Below, one piece after another: positions 52,057 to 64,000 of a DNA stretch of 64,000 bases. Both the position numbers and the translations under genes were made by a program. The notes under the pieces are model-generated. The model ran no database searches. It was not told the DNA's origin and saw only the letters and a list, made by a program, of their open reading frames with translations. How positions within the stretch are numbered: position 1 is the first letter of the stretch; each line of letters opens with the position of its first letter. The stretch comes from Dasyornis broadbenti (taxonomy: Eukaryota > Chordata > Aves > Passeriformes > Dasyornithidae): assembly GCA_013397935.1 (NCBI GenBank), contig VZRN01006818.1:5259970-5323969 (forward strand), given 5' to 3'.

Positions 52057-52400
52057 CTGAGCTGTCGATCAGCTCAGACTGGAAGCTGAAACTGAGGGAG
52101 GTTTCTGGCTCCCTGTCCGTTCCTTCGGCCAGGAAAGCTGTGTGGTTGGAGGATGGATCTGGGGTACAGTTTCCCGGCGGGGCTGCCCAGAGGCAGCAGC
52201 GGCTGCTCCCTGCCCTGCCCCCGGACAGCATCGCATCCCGGGGCAACACCGGCCGAATGCTCAGCCCAGGTTTGCTGCCAAAGCAGCACAAGGTGGCAGC
52301 ATTTTAGCACACTTCTGCTAGCTCCAAACTCCTGTGAACTTCGGGTGAGGGGGATCTAGACCAGGTATGATCCGGGAGCCGCTAGAAGGGTGTAAGGACA
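52057..52400. promoter_or_regulatory. CpG-rich patch, possible small CpG island
   Basis: About 14 CpG fall within 340 bp, far above the surroundings, with GC-rich text such as TTTCCCGGCGGGGCTGCCC and CATCGCATCCCGGGGCAACA. Both strands are open for about 130 codons here (51,915-52,307 plus; 51,893-52,291 minus), which in GC-rich DNA may simply reflect few stops. A perfect 8-bp stem CTGAGCTG/CAGCTCAG sits at its left edge. It could be a promoter or first exon, possibly of a noncoding RNA, or a retroelement remnant I do not recognise. Confidence 0.35.
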
Positions 52401-54867
52401 CTCACTGTCTCCAGTGGAACAGACCTTATATACTGTGGGGAGAATGTGAGGGGATGACTGCAAAACGTGCTGAACTCTTACATAGAAACAGACGGAGGAA
52501 ATCCTTATTTGTCTTAGCACTCCAGCATTGTGGGCTCCAAGAAAAGGGTTGCTCTTTGCAATACACAGTTCCAACAGCTGATCTCTGCTCGTTCTCTGTT
52601 TCCAAGCTGATGCTTCCCTGTGAAGCATCCCTCCACTGTCCTGGGGGTGTCATGTCCCAGTGTGGTGTAACTGGCAGAAATTCCAAGATGCTCCGGATTT
52701 ACCTCTGCTTTGTGCAATGTGGCATGAAGTGGCACACCTCTGGAGATTCCCTGTTGTGTAGGGCGAGTGTTCAGAGTCTGAGCTAACGCCAGGAAGGGGC
52801 TGGTTGGTGGTGGGTAACCTAAGCTATCCCTAAGCTGAGTTCAATGACAGACTTGCAGCGGAATACTCTGTATTGGTTGAAAAGCACTAAAAAATGATAA
52901 ATCCAGAATCTTACCTGATACTATTTGGCAGTTGTTAAAGCCTTGTCATTATTAAAAATCATGCATTTTTTTTCTATATGAATTTTCCTTATTATTAATA
53001 ATTTCAGCCACTGAGTCTTATTATTGTGTTTCACTACTGGATTGAACAGCCCTTCATGACATAGCATAAGTAACACCATGACATTGTTGTTTTTTAATTT
53101 TTTTAACAAACGAAACGGGCTTAACACTTTAAATCTGTCTGGGGAAAGAAAAAAAAAAAAAAAAAAANNNNNNNNNNNNNNNNNNNNNNNNAAAAAGCTT
53201 TTCTTTTGCCTGTGCTTTTTTTCAGTTTGCAGCTATTCTCTGTAAGCTTTCCAGTTTCCAGAGATGTGGTTACATCAGTGGCCACCCAGGGTGAATGTGT
53301 TGTTCTGTTACTGATCTCAGTAGCATCACACAGAGGTAAAATGTCACCTCCCTGCTGCTCCTCGTTAATCCCAGGTTTGTACAGTCAAAGAACTCTGCCC
53401 AAATAGCCCCTGGTACAGACATCTCACACCTCAGCACAAATTAACAACACCAAATTGAGTGTCTGTGCTATGTTCCTTCATGAGATGAGCAGCATTTCTT
53501 TTTTCAGGCTGGTTTTCGAGGTTTTCTGCTCATTTTTCTGGCAGTGTAGAAGAGCTGTATTCACCAAGGGCAGTTCCCCATGGGGAAATTTTTGTAATCT
53601 TGCAGGATTTAAAAGGAAAACAGTGTGAGAAAGAACACTAGCTTTACAATTGTCAGTATTTTTGATATTACACTAGACTTCCATGGTAACATTATTAGGT
53701 GTCTCTGCTTTTCCTTTAGCAACAGAGGGTTTTTAGACACAAATCTACCTTCTGAGTCTTTTTATGCCATACTAAAATAACAATTTACTTTAGTAGAAGT
53801 CATGGTAGTTCATGTGCTCCTATCAATTCCCATCCTTTACCCTTGCATTCAATAAGCAAACCCATGAGGGAATAGAGAGTGCAAATATAGTTAGGAAGTG
53901 TCAGCTTTATTTCTGATGTGTTCTTGCAATCACTGTACTGGGGGATCACTCAACCACTTGCTGTATCAGCTGCTCTGACATCTGGCAAAAAGGTGCAAGC
54001 TTTGGGCCAAGCAGGGCACTGCTGATCTACCTCACAAGCTCACACAGGTATTACAGAGAGGGCAGATGTGTTGAGTAGCCTTTCTAGCTTTGAGTCTTGC
54101 TGCATGCAGAAAGTAAGAAAATATTCAAAATGATGAGTCATAAGGAAGGGCAAAGGGATCAAAAGCCTGCTGTCCCAGGTATTCAGGATTTGGCTAGAAA
54201 GGAGAGGATGGAAGAGTGACCTAATTCCTCACCCTGGGATCACCTACTTTGCACTGTGTGGACCTTGTGGTGATATCAAGAGTGTGTTGGTGGAGCTAGG
54301 ATTCAAGCAGAGAGGATGCTGTCCGTGATTATAATCTCAAAACAGTCATCATGACTGACTTATGAAGAATGAGTGTCTCAATAGCAGAAGCAAACTTGTT
54401 CTGTGAGTACTAACCAACCAAAAACCAGTAGTAAAACTAATAATGTTTTCTTCCCACTTTTAGCTCACTACACTCGCAAACACTGTATCACAGTGTTGTA
54501 CCCCATTCCAAGTAATACACCACTTTCACTTGGACTGAGGTTTTGGAATCTTGTATAAAGGGCTGAATTTACCTCTCTTTCTTTTGTAGATCTTTTGGTA
54601 CAACACTATGGTAATTGGAAAACCAAGTTTCTCAAGATCAGATCAGAAATTTCCTGAGAAAGTCAACAACTACTTTATAAGCTGTACCATGTCTACTATC
54701 CCACTGCTGATTTATACTGTCATTCCCAGGTAGTCAATAGAAAGGCTGGACCATTTCTAGATGTATTTTCCCCCTGAGGAAAGCATCTGTAATTGAAATT
54801 TGTGTTAGAGTTGATTAGATGCCTCAGCTAATAAGAGACTCCCGTACAATGTCTTTTTTGAAAGAAA
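52401..54867. other. Noncoding stretch with an assembly gap
   Basis: A plus-strand frame of 139 codons spans 52,367-52,786 but shows no known domain and lies in a different frame from the one to its left. The rest is unique AT-rich DNA without recognised repeats. Confidence 0.5.
53168..53191. other. Assembly gap (24 N) in a poly-A run
   Basis: Twenty-four N are bordered by A19 on the left (53,149-53,167) and A5 on the right. The gap sits inside a homopolymer and probably marks an unresolved poly-A length. Confidence 0.95.
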
Positions 54868-55015
54868 TTACCTATTTAAAAGATGCTACATCCAAAAGAG
54901 GGAGAGAGACCTAGAAGAAAAAAGCCAAGTGACTTGACCAAGATCGCACAGGAAGTCCATGGCAGAGCTAGGACTATGCTGCACTCCATTCTGCACACCT
55001 TGGCTATCAGTGGTG
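54868..55015 (+). mobile_element. Ancient MIR / CORE-SINE relic
   Basis: AAGTGACTTGACCAAG, then TCGCACAG, then TGGCAGAGCTAGGA follow the order and spacing of the MIR core (AAGTGACTTGCCCAAGGTCACACAG..GTGGCAGAGC). Weaker similarity precedes it (AAAGATG.. against the ACAGATGAGG part) and follows it (CTCCATTCTGCAC). MIR belongs to the CORE-SINE group spread early in amniote history. Few copies are still readable in birds, so one this clear may be under constraint. Confidence 0.65.
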
Positions 55016-56340
55016 TTCCATATCTCAGGTGTTTTGCAACACTGCATTGTCCTTGCAAAGCTTCTCAGACTTGAGAAACCCTTTGTCCTGCTGTGTAAAC
55101 TCTCATTTCCCCAGCTCTGTGGCAGTGATAGACCTAGAAGTGCTGAGCTCTGTGATGCCCCAGTGGCTGCAGCAGCAGGAAAACAACGACCAGAAGAAAA
55201 AGAAGCAACAGGTGCTATACACATGTTTTTGCTTTGTATCAGCTCCAGAATTTTATTCTGATTTCACTCAAAGATCTCTCTATGTGTAGGAAAAAAGGGA
55301 TCTTGATTTTCTGACATAATCAGAAAACATTCTAATTTGTACTACTGCTAAGTCATATTCTTGGTCGGTATTCATGTGTCTCGTAGATCTGGTTGTGAGA
55401 CGTGTGTGCCTGGGAATATCTCATTCCATGCAAGTACAGCACATACCAAGCTAAGCCATAGGCTGTAATACAATTCTAGAACAAAAACGACATGCAAGGC
55501 AAAAAAAGAGGAAATTAATTTCTCTATTTTCCCTTCAGTTTTAGGCATTAACAACACACCTTTAGTGCTTGCATCTGGAGAGGATCAGATGCCATACCCC
55601 CAAAATCTCAGTCTTTAACCAGACCAGCTAAGAACACCCTCTCCCATGTGAACTGCACTTTCATGGTACAAGCTTTCATAGGTAGATGCTTTCATATGTA
55701 GTCTCCAGCTTACTGGATAAGCAATCTAAATTTTTCTTCCAAGATAATAATTGAGAGTGGATGGAAATGCCCCAGCATCAGTGGCACCTCACATTAGTAT
55801 GTGAGACAAGCAAACAGCTCCTGAACATGGTTGATGGCTATGATGAATTCTAGCTGGAAGGAGGTATTTCTCCTGCAGGCACAGTAATTGCCTGTGTCTC
55901 TAAGAAGGTGGGGGGTTAGGTACAATCGTTTTTATTATTTTTTTTTTTAATAGCTTGTGGTATGATATTACCAAATAAAATTTAACAATTGTTAAAATTG
56001 TTGTATCGCACACCCTGAAGCAAGACATGAGTTTTAAAGCCAGCCTGTGTAAACATTTGGGCAGTTTGTAATTCAGCTATTACAATAAAACCCTGAATAT
56101 CTACCCTAAGGTTATGAAGATTGAAAGGTGACACATCACTGAACAGTTCAGCTGTAACAAAGTATTTTGAGGATATTGCCTATAAGGTAAATAACTGGAC
56201 AAGGAAGAGCAGCAATATAGACCCAGGAAAAATAGAGGAACATTTCAAATTCTCAGCAGAGATAGTTCAGTGTATTTCAGCAGTTTTGCCTGTTCCTCTA
56301 TGTTGAAACAAAGCATTGCAGGAATCAGCTTAATATAGAG
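55016..56340. other. Unique noncoding stretch
   Basis: No gene is recognised. A 16-bp palindrome TTTAACAATTGTTAAA lies at 55,981-55,996, and a short T run precedes it at about 55,939. Confidence 0.6.
55981..55996. promoter_or_regulatory. 16-bp perfect palindrome
   Basis: TTTAACAATTGTTAAA is its own reverse complement, with CAATTG at the centre. In AT-rich DNA palindromes of this size arise by chance fairly easily, so a binding site is only a possibility. Confidence 0.2.
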
Positions 56341-56696
56341 AATCATAGAATAGTTTGTGTTGGAAGAGATCTTAAAGATCCTTGAGTTGCAATGCCCCCA
56401 CCATGGGCAGGGACATCTTTCACTAGAACAGGTTGCTCAAAGCCCCATCCAACCTGGCCTTGGATGCTTCCAGAGAGAGGGCATTCACCAGTTCTTTGGG
56501 CAACCTGTTCCAGTGCTTCATCACACTCACAATAAATAATTTCTACCTAATATTTAATCTAAACCTACCTTCTGCCAGCTTGAAGCCATTGCCCCTACAA
56601 GCCCTTGTAGAAAGGCTCTCTATATCTCTCTTAGGTACAGGAAGGCTGCTATAAAATCTCCCTGGAACCTCCACTGCTCCAGGATGAACAATCCCA
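56341..56696 (-). mobile_element. CR1 LINE 3' fragment (minus strand)
   Basis: AATCATAGAATAGTTTGTG is the reversed 3' tail. It is followed by CCATGGGCAGGGACATC, GGTTGCTCAAAGCCCCATCC, CAACCTGTTCCAGTGCTTC and CTGCTCCAGGATGAACAATCC in the expected minus-strand order. The copy ends near 56,696 through 5' truncation and holds no coding sequence of length. Divergence looks moderate. Confidence 0.93.
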
Positions 56697-59639
56697 TGTG
56701 TTTGTTTCCATTCTACTTCTGTAAAATGGGTTACCTGGGTTTCCTAGACTTATGTATACAGGAGACTGATAATAGTGGAGCACAAATTTTGGAGAGAATG
56801 CTGTCTGACCTGATGACAATGGAGGCATTACATATAGCTTGACAGAGAATTCAATTGCTGCACAGTAAAATTCAGCCTCCTTCTGGACAATTAAGATGCT
56901 TAAAAGTGTCATTTCTGCTTACTTATAGCCTTAAAAGAACCTGGAAACCTCATGTGATGGTGAAGTTGATTTCCTTCCAAGTCCTGGAAACTAGTTGCAT
57001 CCATTAAGTCTTTACATGCTGCATAATTTAGACCCAATTCAGTCATTCTAAGACTTTATTCCAATTTTGTGAATATTTAGAAATATCAGGTACATCAGCA
57101 GTGTGTGTTTAAAAGCATGTTTGAACACTGATAAACGTGTTCCAAGAGTGTTGCAGTATAAAAATGGGTCTGAGAAAGGAAACAACATTCTCTACAAAGA
57201 CTCTCCCCTGTTCTCTCTCAAGAGTGCAGATGGAGGAAATGCGAGGCACTGATGAGTAACAGTGAAAACAAGTTTAATTGGAAATCCCAGATGTTTTTCT
57301 ATATCACAGTCATGAACACCTTCATTTCAAACATAATTTGGCCTTCTCCTCTTCTGAAAATGAAAATAAAATGTAGAAGAAGAAAGTGGGGGAAAAAAAA
57401 AATACCCAAAGCTTTCGCAGTTCTGCTCTCTTAATACTCTGAGATAAATTTTTGAAGATGAATTTTATGTACACCAAACACTATTGCTCTTTTCGGAAAA
57501 GTTTTCCCATTTCATCCAAGGACCTCATGATGACATCTGCTGAGCTTCCCTGATAACCCTCCGGTTCCCTGCCAACCCTGTGTCCTTTTGTCCAGATTTG
57601 AATGGCTTCGTTGGATTTGCAATAATGGTGGAAAGGTCCATATATATATCTCCATATATCCTGAACTGGTAGGGAACATATTTTCATCACTAAATACACA
57701 AAGTAGTCCACACCAGAAGATATAATTGGGCACTTCTACTTTCAGTGAATTTTCAGATCAAGGAAATGACAGATTCTATATATGAGCTGAGACATTTTGC
57801 CAAGACATCTCGCTTACCTCCGTAGGTAAATCAATCTTTCTGTTCTGCAAAAATCATTATCCCAGGTAAATGAAGATGCCAGTCCTGCCCTGTGATAGCC
57901 AGTATGGCCCTGATGGAGCAGTAGGAGAAAGCCCACACCAATGAGATCTCCAGTGCCCGAATCCAGGATGCATGCCCCAGGAGAAAAAGGAAGCGAGAAC
58001 ACTGGCTAATCACTTGGCAGTTCATGTGGTGTCACATCACCCTGAAAATCACTAGCTATCCCACACCAGCTTCTTCCACACAAGGGGGGAAGTACGATAC
58101 AGTACAGAAACAAATAGAACTTCTCTATCTTCTCACAATTTTCCAATGTGCTCTGTTTTCTTTACAAGACTGATAGCACAAAAATAGCAATTCCTGCTAT
58201 TTGCTTCTGTTGAAGCCAAACTAACCCACCCGGTTTATGCATACAGTTTGCTAACATTCCTGTGAGCAATAGCTTTGCTTTCTCAAAGATCATCTAGGAA
58301 GTGATAATTGGGAAGTAATAACTTTTTACAGATCCTTGCCACAAGGAAGCTATACTCTAATAGTGCAGGTTGTTGGGGTTTTTTCCAGGTTGCTACTCCT
58401 TCCTACAGCAATTTCCCTAATCAAAGTGCAGCTTACATCAAACACTGAATAATTTGCTTAATGAAAAAGACACAGAATTTTGGAAAGCTCCATCAGAGAA
58501 ATATTTTTGATTTTCCTTTTCATCAAAAACAGGTTGAATGCAGCAAGAATCTGTGTCACTCTGTTTCTCATTTTAAAATATGTGAGTAGTTTGATTAATG
58601 GCTTCATCTACAAGATGAATTGAAAGGAGGATTTTCCTGGGCTTGTACCAAGTGTAGAAGAAGTGAAATGTTTCAGGAGAGAACTGTGTGGCTCCACATA
58701 TATTTTCTTAATTAAAAGCTCACTGCAATCACTGACATTAAAGCAAATTGTGTTGAATTCCTGTTTTGTTTCGGAGAATGGGTAGATAGGTTTTACTCAT
58801 GCTGTCTCACAGTTTCAGATTTTCCCGGAGCTTTCTAATGGCTCTGGTGGGCATTTCTAAATTATCCCTTTGAGGCATTTCTCAAGATCAACTTTTTTTT
58901 CAAACTGACAGCAAATCTGGAAACAAATCCCAGTTGGGGAACTTCAGGGCATCACGTGGAAGAGAAGGGTCCCCAAGTGACCAAGTGTTTAATGGGTTGT
59001 TTATATACCACTAGACATATTCTGGATGAGCCTTGGGTTCCCAAGGTGAGCCTTAGGCTGCCTGCAACAGCTCCATGAATCCCAATCTGGGTAAAAGATT
59101 AGCGAATGCAGAAGCAAGCTGTGCTCCCAGCTGCTCCTGACACCATTTCATAGGGCGGTGTTTGCAGGGCTAAGACCCACTTGTCCCAGTCCGTGGCTTA
59201 GTGAGGGTCACCTGCAGTTGGGCCAGACTCATGATTTGCCACGTCTGAGCAGAGACTGCAAGCTGGGCAGTGACCCATGCTCAGGCCAGTCTTAAGGGTG
59301 CTCATTTATGGCTGACATCAGCCTTTTAGAAATTACCAGGCACCTGGAGTGATGGACAAGATTTGCTTTGTGTAAGGCAAGGCAAAGGCTCTCTGTTACC
59401 AAGACACCATGGGCTGCTGAAAAATGTGAGGGCCTAGCTAAGAGTCAATGTACAATGCTGACTGAATTTATCACAAGCAAAACCAGTGCTCTCCTTACTT
59501 AAATTTTGCTAGCTGAAAGACACCCAATCTGAGAGTCAGCTACAAAACAAAAACAGCTGGGCAGGTCTCACTTTCATAGGAGAAAACCAGTCACTATGAA
59601 AATGCAGTGAGGAGGGCCAGACAGACATCTGTATCAGCT

Positions 59640-59790
59640 TGCTCTGTAATTAATTAATTGCTTTTTATCTTGATTAAAAGTGTGATGGATACACTGCGCT
59701 GTAAATGCATTTCATAACGTTCCTGTCCTAAAGAGCATCCAATGTAATTATAATTGTATATTATTATAATTGTGTTTAGATCAAAGCAGA
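59640..59790. promoter_or_regulatory. Possible regulatory cluster of homeodomain and TCF/LEF motifs
   Basis: TAATTAATTAATTG, CTTGATTAAAAG, two copies of ATTATAATTGT about 20 bp apart, and GATCAAAG (TCF/LEF-like) occur within 150 bp of complex AT-rich DNA. The motif density suggests an enhancer, but AT-rich DNA yields such motifs readily. Confidence 0.2.
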
Positions 59791-60362
59791 TCATCATGCA
59801 GTATTTGAAAAAAAAAAATCTTTGCCTCTATTGATGCATAGCTCTATTCCATGTTTCCTTGAAAAAGGGTTTTTGTAAATAGTGGAGTTGAGTATCTAAG
59901 CAAAAGTAGCTGGGAATTCTCAGAGAATCCAGGAGCTAAAATTGCCAACTCAAATATTCTGAGTTCAAATATTAACTTCAATTCTCCAGTGAATTCTCCG
60001 ATTTTGTTAGCAGTAGAAAATAGATGTATGAGCACATACAGTATCCAGATAAACCATGTATTAGGGTGTAGAAAATACCTTAATTTTAATTTCAGATCTT
60101 TTTTCTGTCTCATTTCCAAAACTTTTGCACCATAAGAACTATATTTTACCTCTCCAAATCCAATTGGCTTTTTTTCCAAATTCAATCTCATAATATTTTG
60201 CATAGGATTTAGCTAATTTGCTAATCAGAAACACTTGGCATGTCTGCCTGTGATATATATTTTTTGGAGCCCTTTCAAACCTATAAATCACTGAACTTTT
60301 AATAGAGGCTTAGAGAATTAAATATGTTTCTCAAACATTTTTATTCTTTGTGTTTGCCACAT

Positions 60363-60378
60363 ACACACACACACACAC
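60363..60378. repeat. (AC)n microsatellite
   Basis: Eight AC dinucleotides followed by a few TCAC units. Confidence 0.9.
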
Positions 60379-61428
60379 TCACTCACTGACGTAATGCACA
60401 TTCTTATTCTTTCTCTTTACAACTCCCTCTTGTGTGTGCTGTTCTTCCCTCTGCCCATGACTTGTAGCAATCTCTTTGAAATGAAGGTCTATCACCTTAT
60501 GTATCAGTCAACACACAGCCTGACATCATTTCTATCTGCAGAGCTCTCTTGGAGAGCAGAAACCTTCATAACAGTACTTTAAAACCAAAATTGCAACATT
60601 TTTTTGTGAATTGCACATATAGGAAATATGCAACTCTATGATCCCATCACCAAATTGGAAAGAGATTGAGTCATAATTCACAGTCTGCCTCCGGCTTTCG
60701 CTTACATTCAGCATGTGTGGATGCAGTACATATTTCCTGGGTTTCAGACAACATTTTATAGAAAAAAAAGATTGCCTGGCATAATTGATTACCTCAATTC
60801 CAGACCCCCCTGCACAGGGGACTGAATGGGTGTATTGGAAATTTTACCTTTAGGCAATTGCTTGTGGGTTGATAAGGTTCTAGCAGAATCTCTGTGTCAG
60901 GTTTCCCTTAGTAAAGAGAAATGATTCACTTTGTTGTCTTTAGCAAATACATCCTCTTGTGCACAGAGCTATGTGGCAGGGGCTTTAGAACCTTAGATAT
61001 GTAATTTATGAAGCACTTTTGTCACAGAGAGGATAAATATTTAGTGCTTTGTGTGCACATTGCATGTTTGTGACCTGCATCCACACGAGGCAGAACAGCT
61101 CAGGCTTTTAGGAGTTGAAAGTCTCATTCTGGGCTGACCCACTGTCGGAAAGACTTTGTGCCAAATACATGCCTGAAACACCCTGACCTGAAACACCCTG
61201 ACCAAGAAGCTGCTGGTGATAAAATATGGAAATGTCTTCTGGCACACATTCAGGCCTTTGCAACAAACAGGACAATGGCCACTGCTGCAGGGAAGAGGGC
61301 TGGAAAACAGCCTTGCAAAGGACGGGTTGCTTTGAAATCACCCACTTATACCACAAGTTCAAACACCTTGAGGAGCATCACATGCTGCAGCAGGATTTAA
61401 TGTCCTGGCAGGAATCAGGGTACCTTGC

Positions 61429-61436
61429 TATAAAAG
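61429..61436 (+). promoter_or_regulatory. TATA-box-like motif TATAAAAG
   Basis: TATAAAAG is flanked by GC-richer bases, and a pyrimidine-rich stretch ending CCCCTCA lies about 30 bp downstream, the usual distance for a start site. No transcript structure supports it. Confidence 0.2.
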
Positions 61437-62538
61437 CACCCTGTGTCTTCCTTCCCCTCATCAGCATGCGGCAAAGCAGAAAGAGGCCAGCTGGCTCTTT
61501 GTAATGGGGATGCTTTTAAGATGACCAGGTGATGTGGAAGAAAAGCAAGCATTGTGTAGGGGATCCAATGCAAAAGTGATCAAAGCTTTCCAGGGCTTTG
61601 ATCAGCTTCCTGCTGCCGACCTTCTGAGTATCAGTGTGAACATTTCACACTACCACCTTCCCAAAAGACCTCGCAAAATACATTTAGTTACAATTGTTTA
61701 CGTAACTTGCATTTCTATATGTGCATGAATTTTATGTACCCTGATAGCTCTGTAAATAACTTATCATACCCAGTGGAGAAGTGTGGCATCTGGTCATATT
61801 GTTAAGGAAAAATATAAAGAATTTGTTGAAAAAGTACTACACACACAATGCAGTGTTTCACACTCTTAAGGGAATTCAGTCTTCAGGAGAAAAATCACTG
61901 ATGTTTTTCAAAGCTGGGAATGACAAGGCTGTGCTCTTGTTTCTTTAAACATAAAGCAGGTGTAACACTGTATTCTTAATTCACAATCCCACCGCAGCAG
62001 CCCCAAGAAAATAACAGCATCCTTCTTTCACCATCACCACAAGAGAAGGAGGATGTTTGAAACTGTTTTGGCAATTGTGTGGACAGAAGCGCTGCTCAAA
62101 ACCACTGAGAGCTCTGAGTCATTTTTTTTCTGGTTTTTCCAATTTGATTATTTTTTAAAAAGCCAACAAAAAGCAATAAAATCAGAAACTACTTTAATGT
62201 AAGTAAATAGTTTCTTGCAGTGCTTCACTGAAATATTCTTTTGAAAAAGTCTTTGCCACCCCCAGGAAATATTGGTTTTGTTCCCTTGTACCAATAAAGC
62301 AGATGCCTTATGAAGGACATTAGAACTAAAATTTCAGTGCAGCAGTTCATTTATATATCAGTCTCTGAAATATTAATATGGGAGCTTTTCTGCTGAATTG
62401 CTCCCCAGTGGCACTGTTAAAACATGTCCCCTAACACCAACTTCTCTGTCACAGCAAGGTGTTCTAGTCATAATGGTTTTTCATAATGTGGTCATTTGTT
62501 TCCCCTGAAAGAGGAGAATCGGGTGAAAACATTGATCA

Positions 62539-62579
62539 ATAAGGTGATATAAGGTAATATAAGGTGATAGATAAGGTGA
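62539..62579. repeat. 10-bp tandem repeat, ~4 copies
   Basis: ATAAGGTGAT, ATAAGGTAAT, ATAAGGTGAT and a fourth copy shifted by two bases follow one another. It is a short, slightly diverged decamer repeat. Confidence 0.85.
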
Positions 62580-64000
62580 GGACAGAAATACTTCTGATTT
62601 CCTTGTACAAATGTTATTTCTAATGTGTAATCTGTGGATATTGTCTCACACACCAGGGTACATTCACATCTTATCAACATAAGGGAAGACTGAAGGCAAA
62701 AGTTCAACCTTGAGCATCATCCCAACAGCAGAAAGGAATAATGATCTGATGAGGGCTTTCCATCAGATGATTTTGATACCTAGTTTTTCTGCAAGTCATC
62801 CTTGTGTATTTCTTGGGAATTTAGTTTTGAAAGCCATCACGAACTACATTTTTAGATTCTGATTCATTACCCATGAAAATTAAAGTCCTGTTTTCAGGCT
62901 ATTGTTTTAGGTTTCATTAAATATTGAAGTTGGAATGCATGATCTTCCTTTTACAGACAGTACCCTTTTGTTAAAAATAGGTGCTTAAGGGATTTTTAAA
63001 ATCATTTACAATTACTTTGAGATGTCAAAAAATGGCGTTTTATGAACTACTGGTTTTTATACATGCCATTCTAAATAAATGTGAAAAATGGGAAATACTT
63101 TGTTTATAATAACAACACTTTTTTTTTTGTTGAAATTTGAGTTATGATCTTCCCATTATATAACATGCGAGTGATTAATTCATGTGACCATAATAATAAT
63201 ACAAAACAGAGTGATGCAACTTATGGTGGAAGATAGAGAAGTATTCCTATGCACTTGGTTCTAAATGCATTTGAAAGAAGAAATAAAAAGTTGAGTGTTG
63301 AAATCACTAGAATAACACCACTATGTAAAATGCTGCATATTGATTTATTATAACCGGGACTCTACACAGCCAATTCATACTCCTTTTGAGTAGTTTGGGC
63401 AACCTAAATAATAATGCTCCAAATGTTTGCAGGAATCTACTCATGAACTAGAGCTTACAGTAGTTCTCTTTCCATGTAGATCGCCTCCATGATCCAAAAT
63501 GGCATCACTTCAGTTTGCAAGTTAAAACCAACCCACTTCCTATGACAAACACAAATTAAACTATGTGTCAATAAGAATTTCTCATTTCCTCCTTATTTTT
63601 CCCCTCTAGCTGATTCCTCTAAACATACTGGGGGACATTTTGAGTTCTTGGTGCTTCTTTGCTGAAGCAGCCACACAAGCCTAGCAAAAGGATAGCAGAG
63701 GAGTACCTTAACTGTCAGGAACAAAATCATAGAAAAAAGTGAGGAGGGCAAGACTTTTCCTCATCTTTGCCCAGATATATATTTTTGCCCAGAGAGTATA
63801 ATAATTTCCATAACAGTCGACCTTCCATGACCCAGTAACAGGAAGATTTTTCCAAACTTGTGTCTATTGTGATTATTTTAATGAAATCAACTGTCAGAGA
63901 GATGATGTCACTGACATCATTTTATGAAACTACAAGAAATACAAAACTGTTCCGTTTAAAAGTGACCGACAGCGCGTGACCTTGGCACAGAGATAGGTTT

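Larger units (their letters stand above)
56697..64000. other. Long unique AT-rich noncoding stretch
   Basis: No gene is recognised. A minus-strand frame of 76 codons at 57,481-57,711 has a plausible composition but no known domain. Two exact 15-bp copies of CTGAAACACCCTGAC lie at 61,173-61,202. A TATAAAAG motif is at 61,429-61,436. A GC-richer patch spans 59.0-59.4 kb. Confidence 0.55.

Overview
The window looks like a gene-poor stretch of a bird nuclear chromosome. The main evidence is seven recognisable fragments of CR1 LINEs, the dominant avian retrotransposon. Several still carry the CR1 3' tail of short repeats of the type ATTCTATGATTCT, and two still encode readable pieces of the C-terminal part of the CR1 reverse transcriptase. 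The AT-rich background, scarce CpG, scattered homopolymers and short microsatellites, and the absence of long coding ORFs fit intergenic or intronic vertebrate DNA. A songbird or other neoavian is my guess from the many G/T runs of the GGGTTTTTT kind, but I cannot name the species. No operon, CRISPR array, tRNA, rRNA or intact protein-coding gene is supported.

Layout. 1-10,994: AT-rich unique DNA with one CR1 fragment (3380-3848), a 20-bp perfect palindrome just upstream of a TATA motif (1265-1315), a G/T-rich tract (6299-6413) and a degenerate tandem repeat (9109-9245). 10,995-11,957: a 1-kb CR1 copy on the minus strand. 12-20.9 kb: unique DNA with a possible noncoding exon (12,763-12,848) and an RFX/X-box-like site (13,906-13,919). 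20,898-21,196: a 108-bp unit repeated 2.8 times with no difference visible by eye. 27.4-28.3 kb: a GC-richer patch in which a canonical G-quadruplex motif abuts a 25-bp near-perfect hairpin. 29,012-29,130: a poly-T tract broken by one N. 37,435-37,464 and 53,168-53,191: two assembly gaps; the first is flanked on both sides by near copies of the same sequence. 38-45.3 kb: the densest repeat area, with two plus-strand CR1 copies and one CR1 inserted into another. 52.0-52.4 kb: the most CpG-dense stretch. 54.87-55.0 kb: a relic that matches the MIR/CORE-SINE core. 56,341-56,696: the last CR1. 56.7-64 kb: unique AT-rich DNA with short tandem repeats.

How it works together. There is no evident gene system here. 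The window reads as the product of repeated CR1 insertion and decay, occasional local duplication, and long AT-rich stretches that may hold regulatory elements of a gene outside the window. The items most worth testing are the G4-plus-hairpin cluster, the CpG-rich patch, the MIR relic, the identical 108-bp repeat and the 20-bp palindrome. None of these is shown to be functional by sequence alone.
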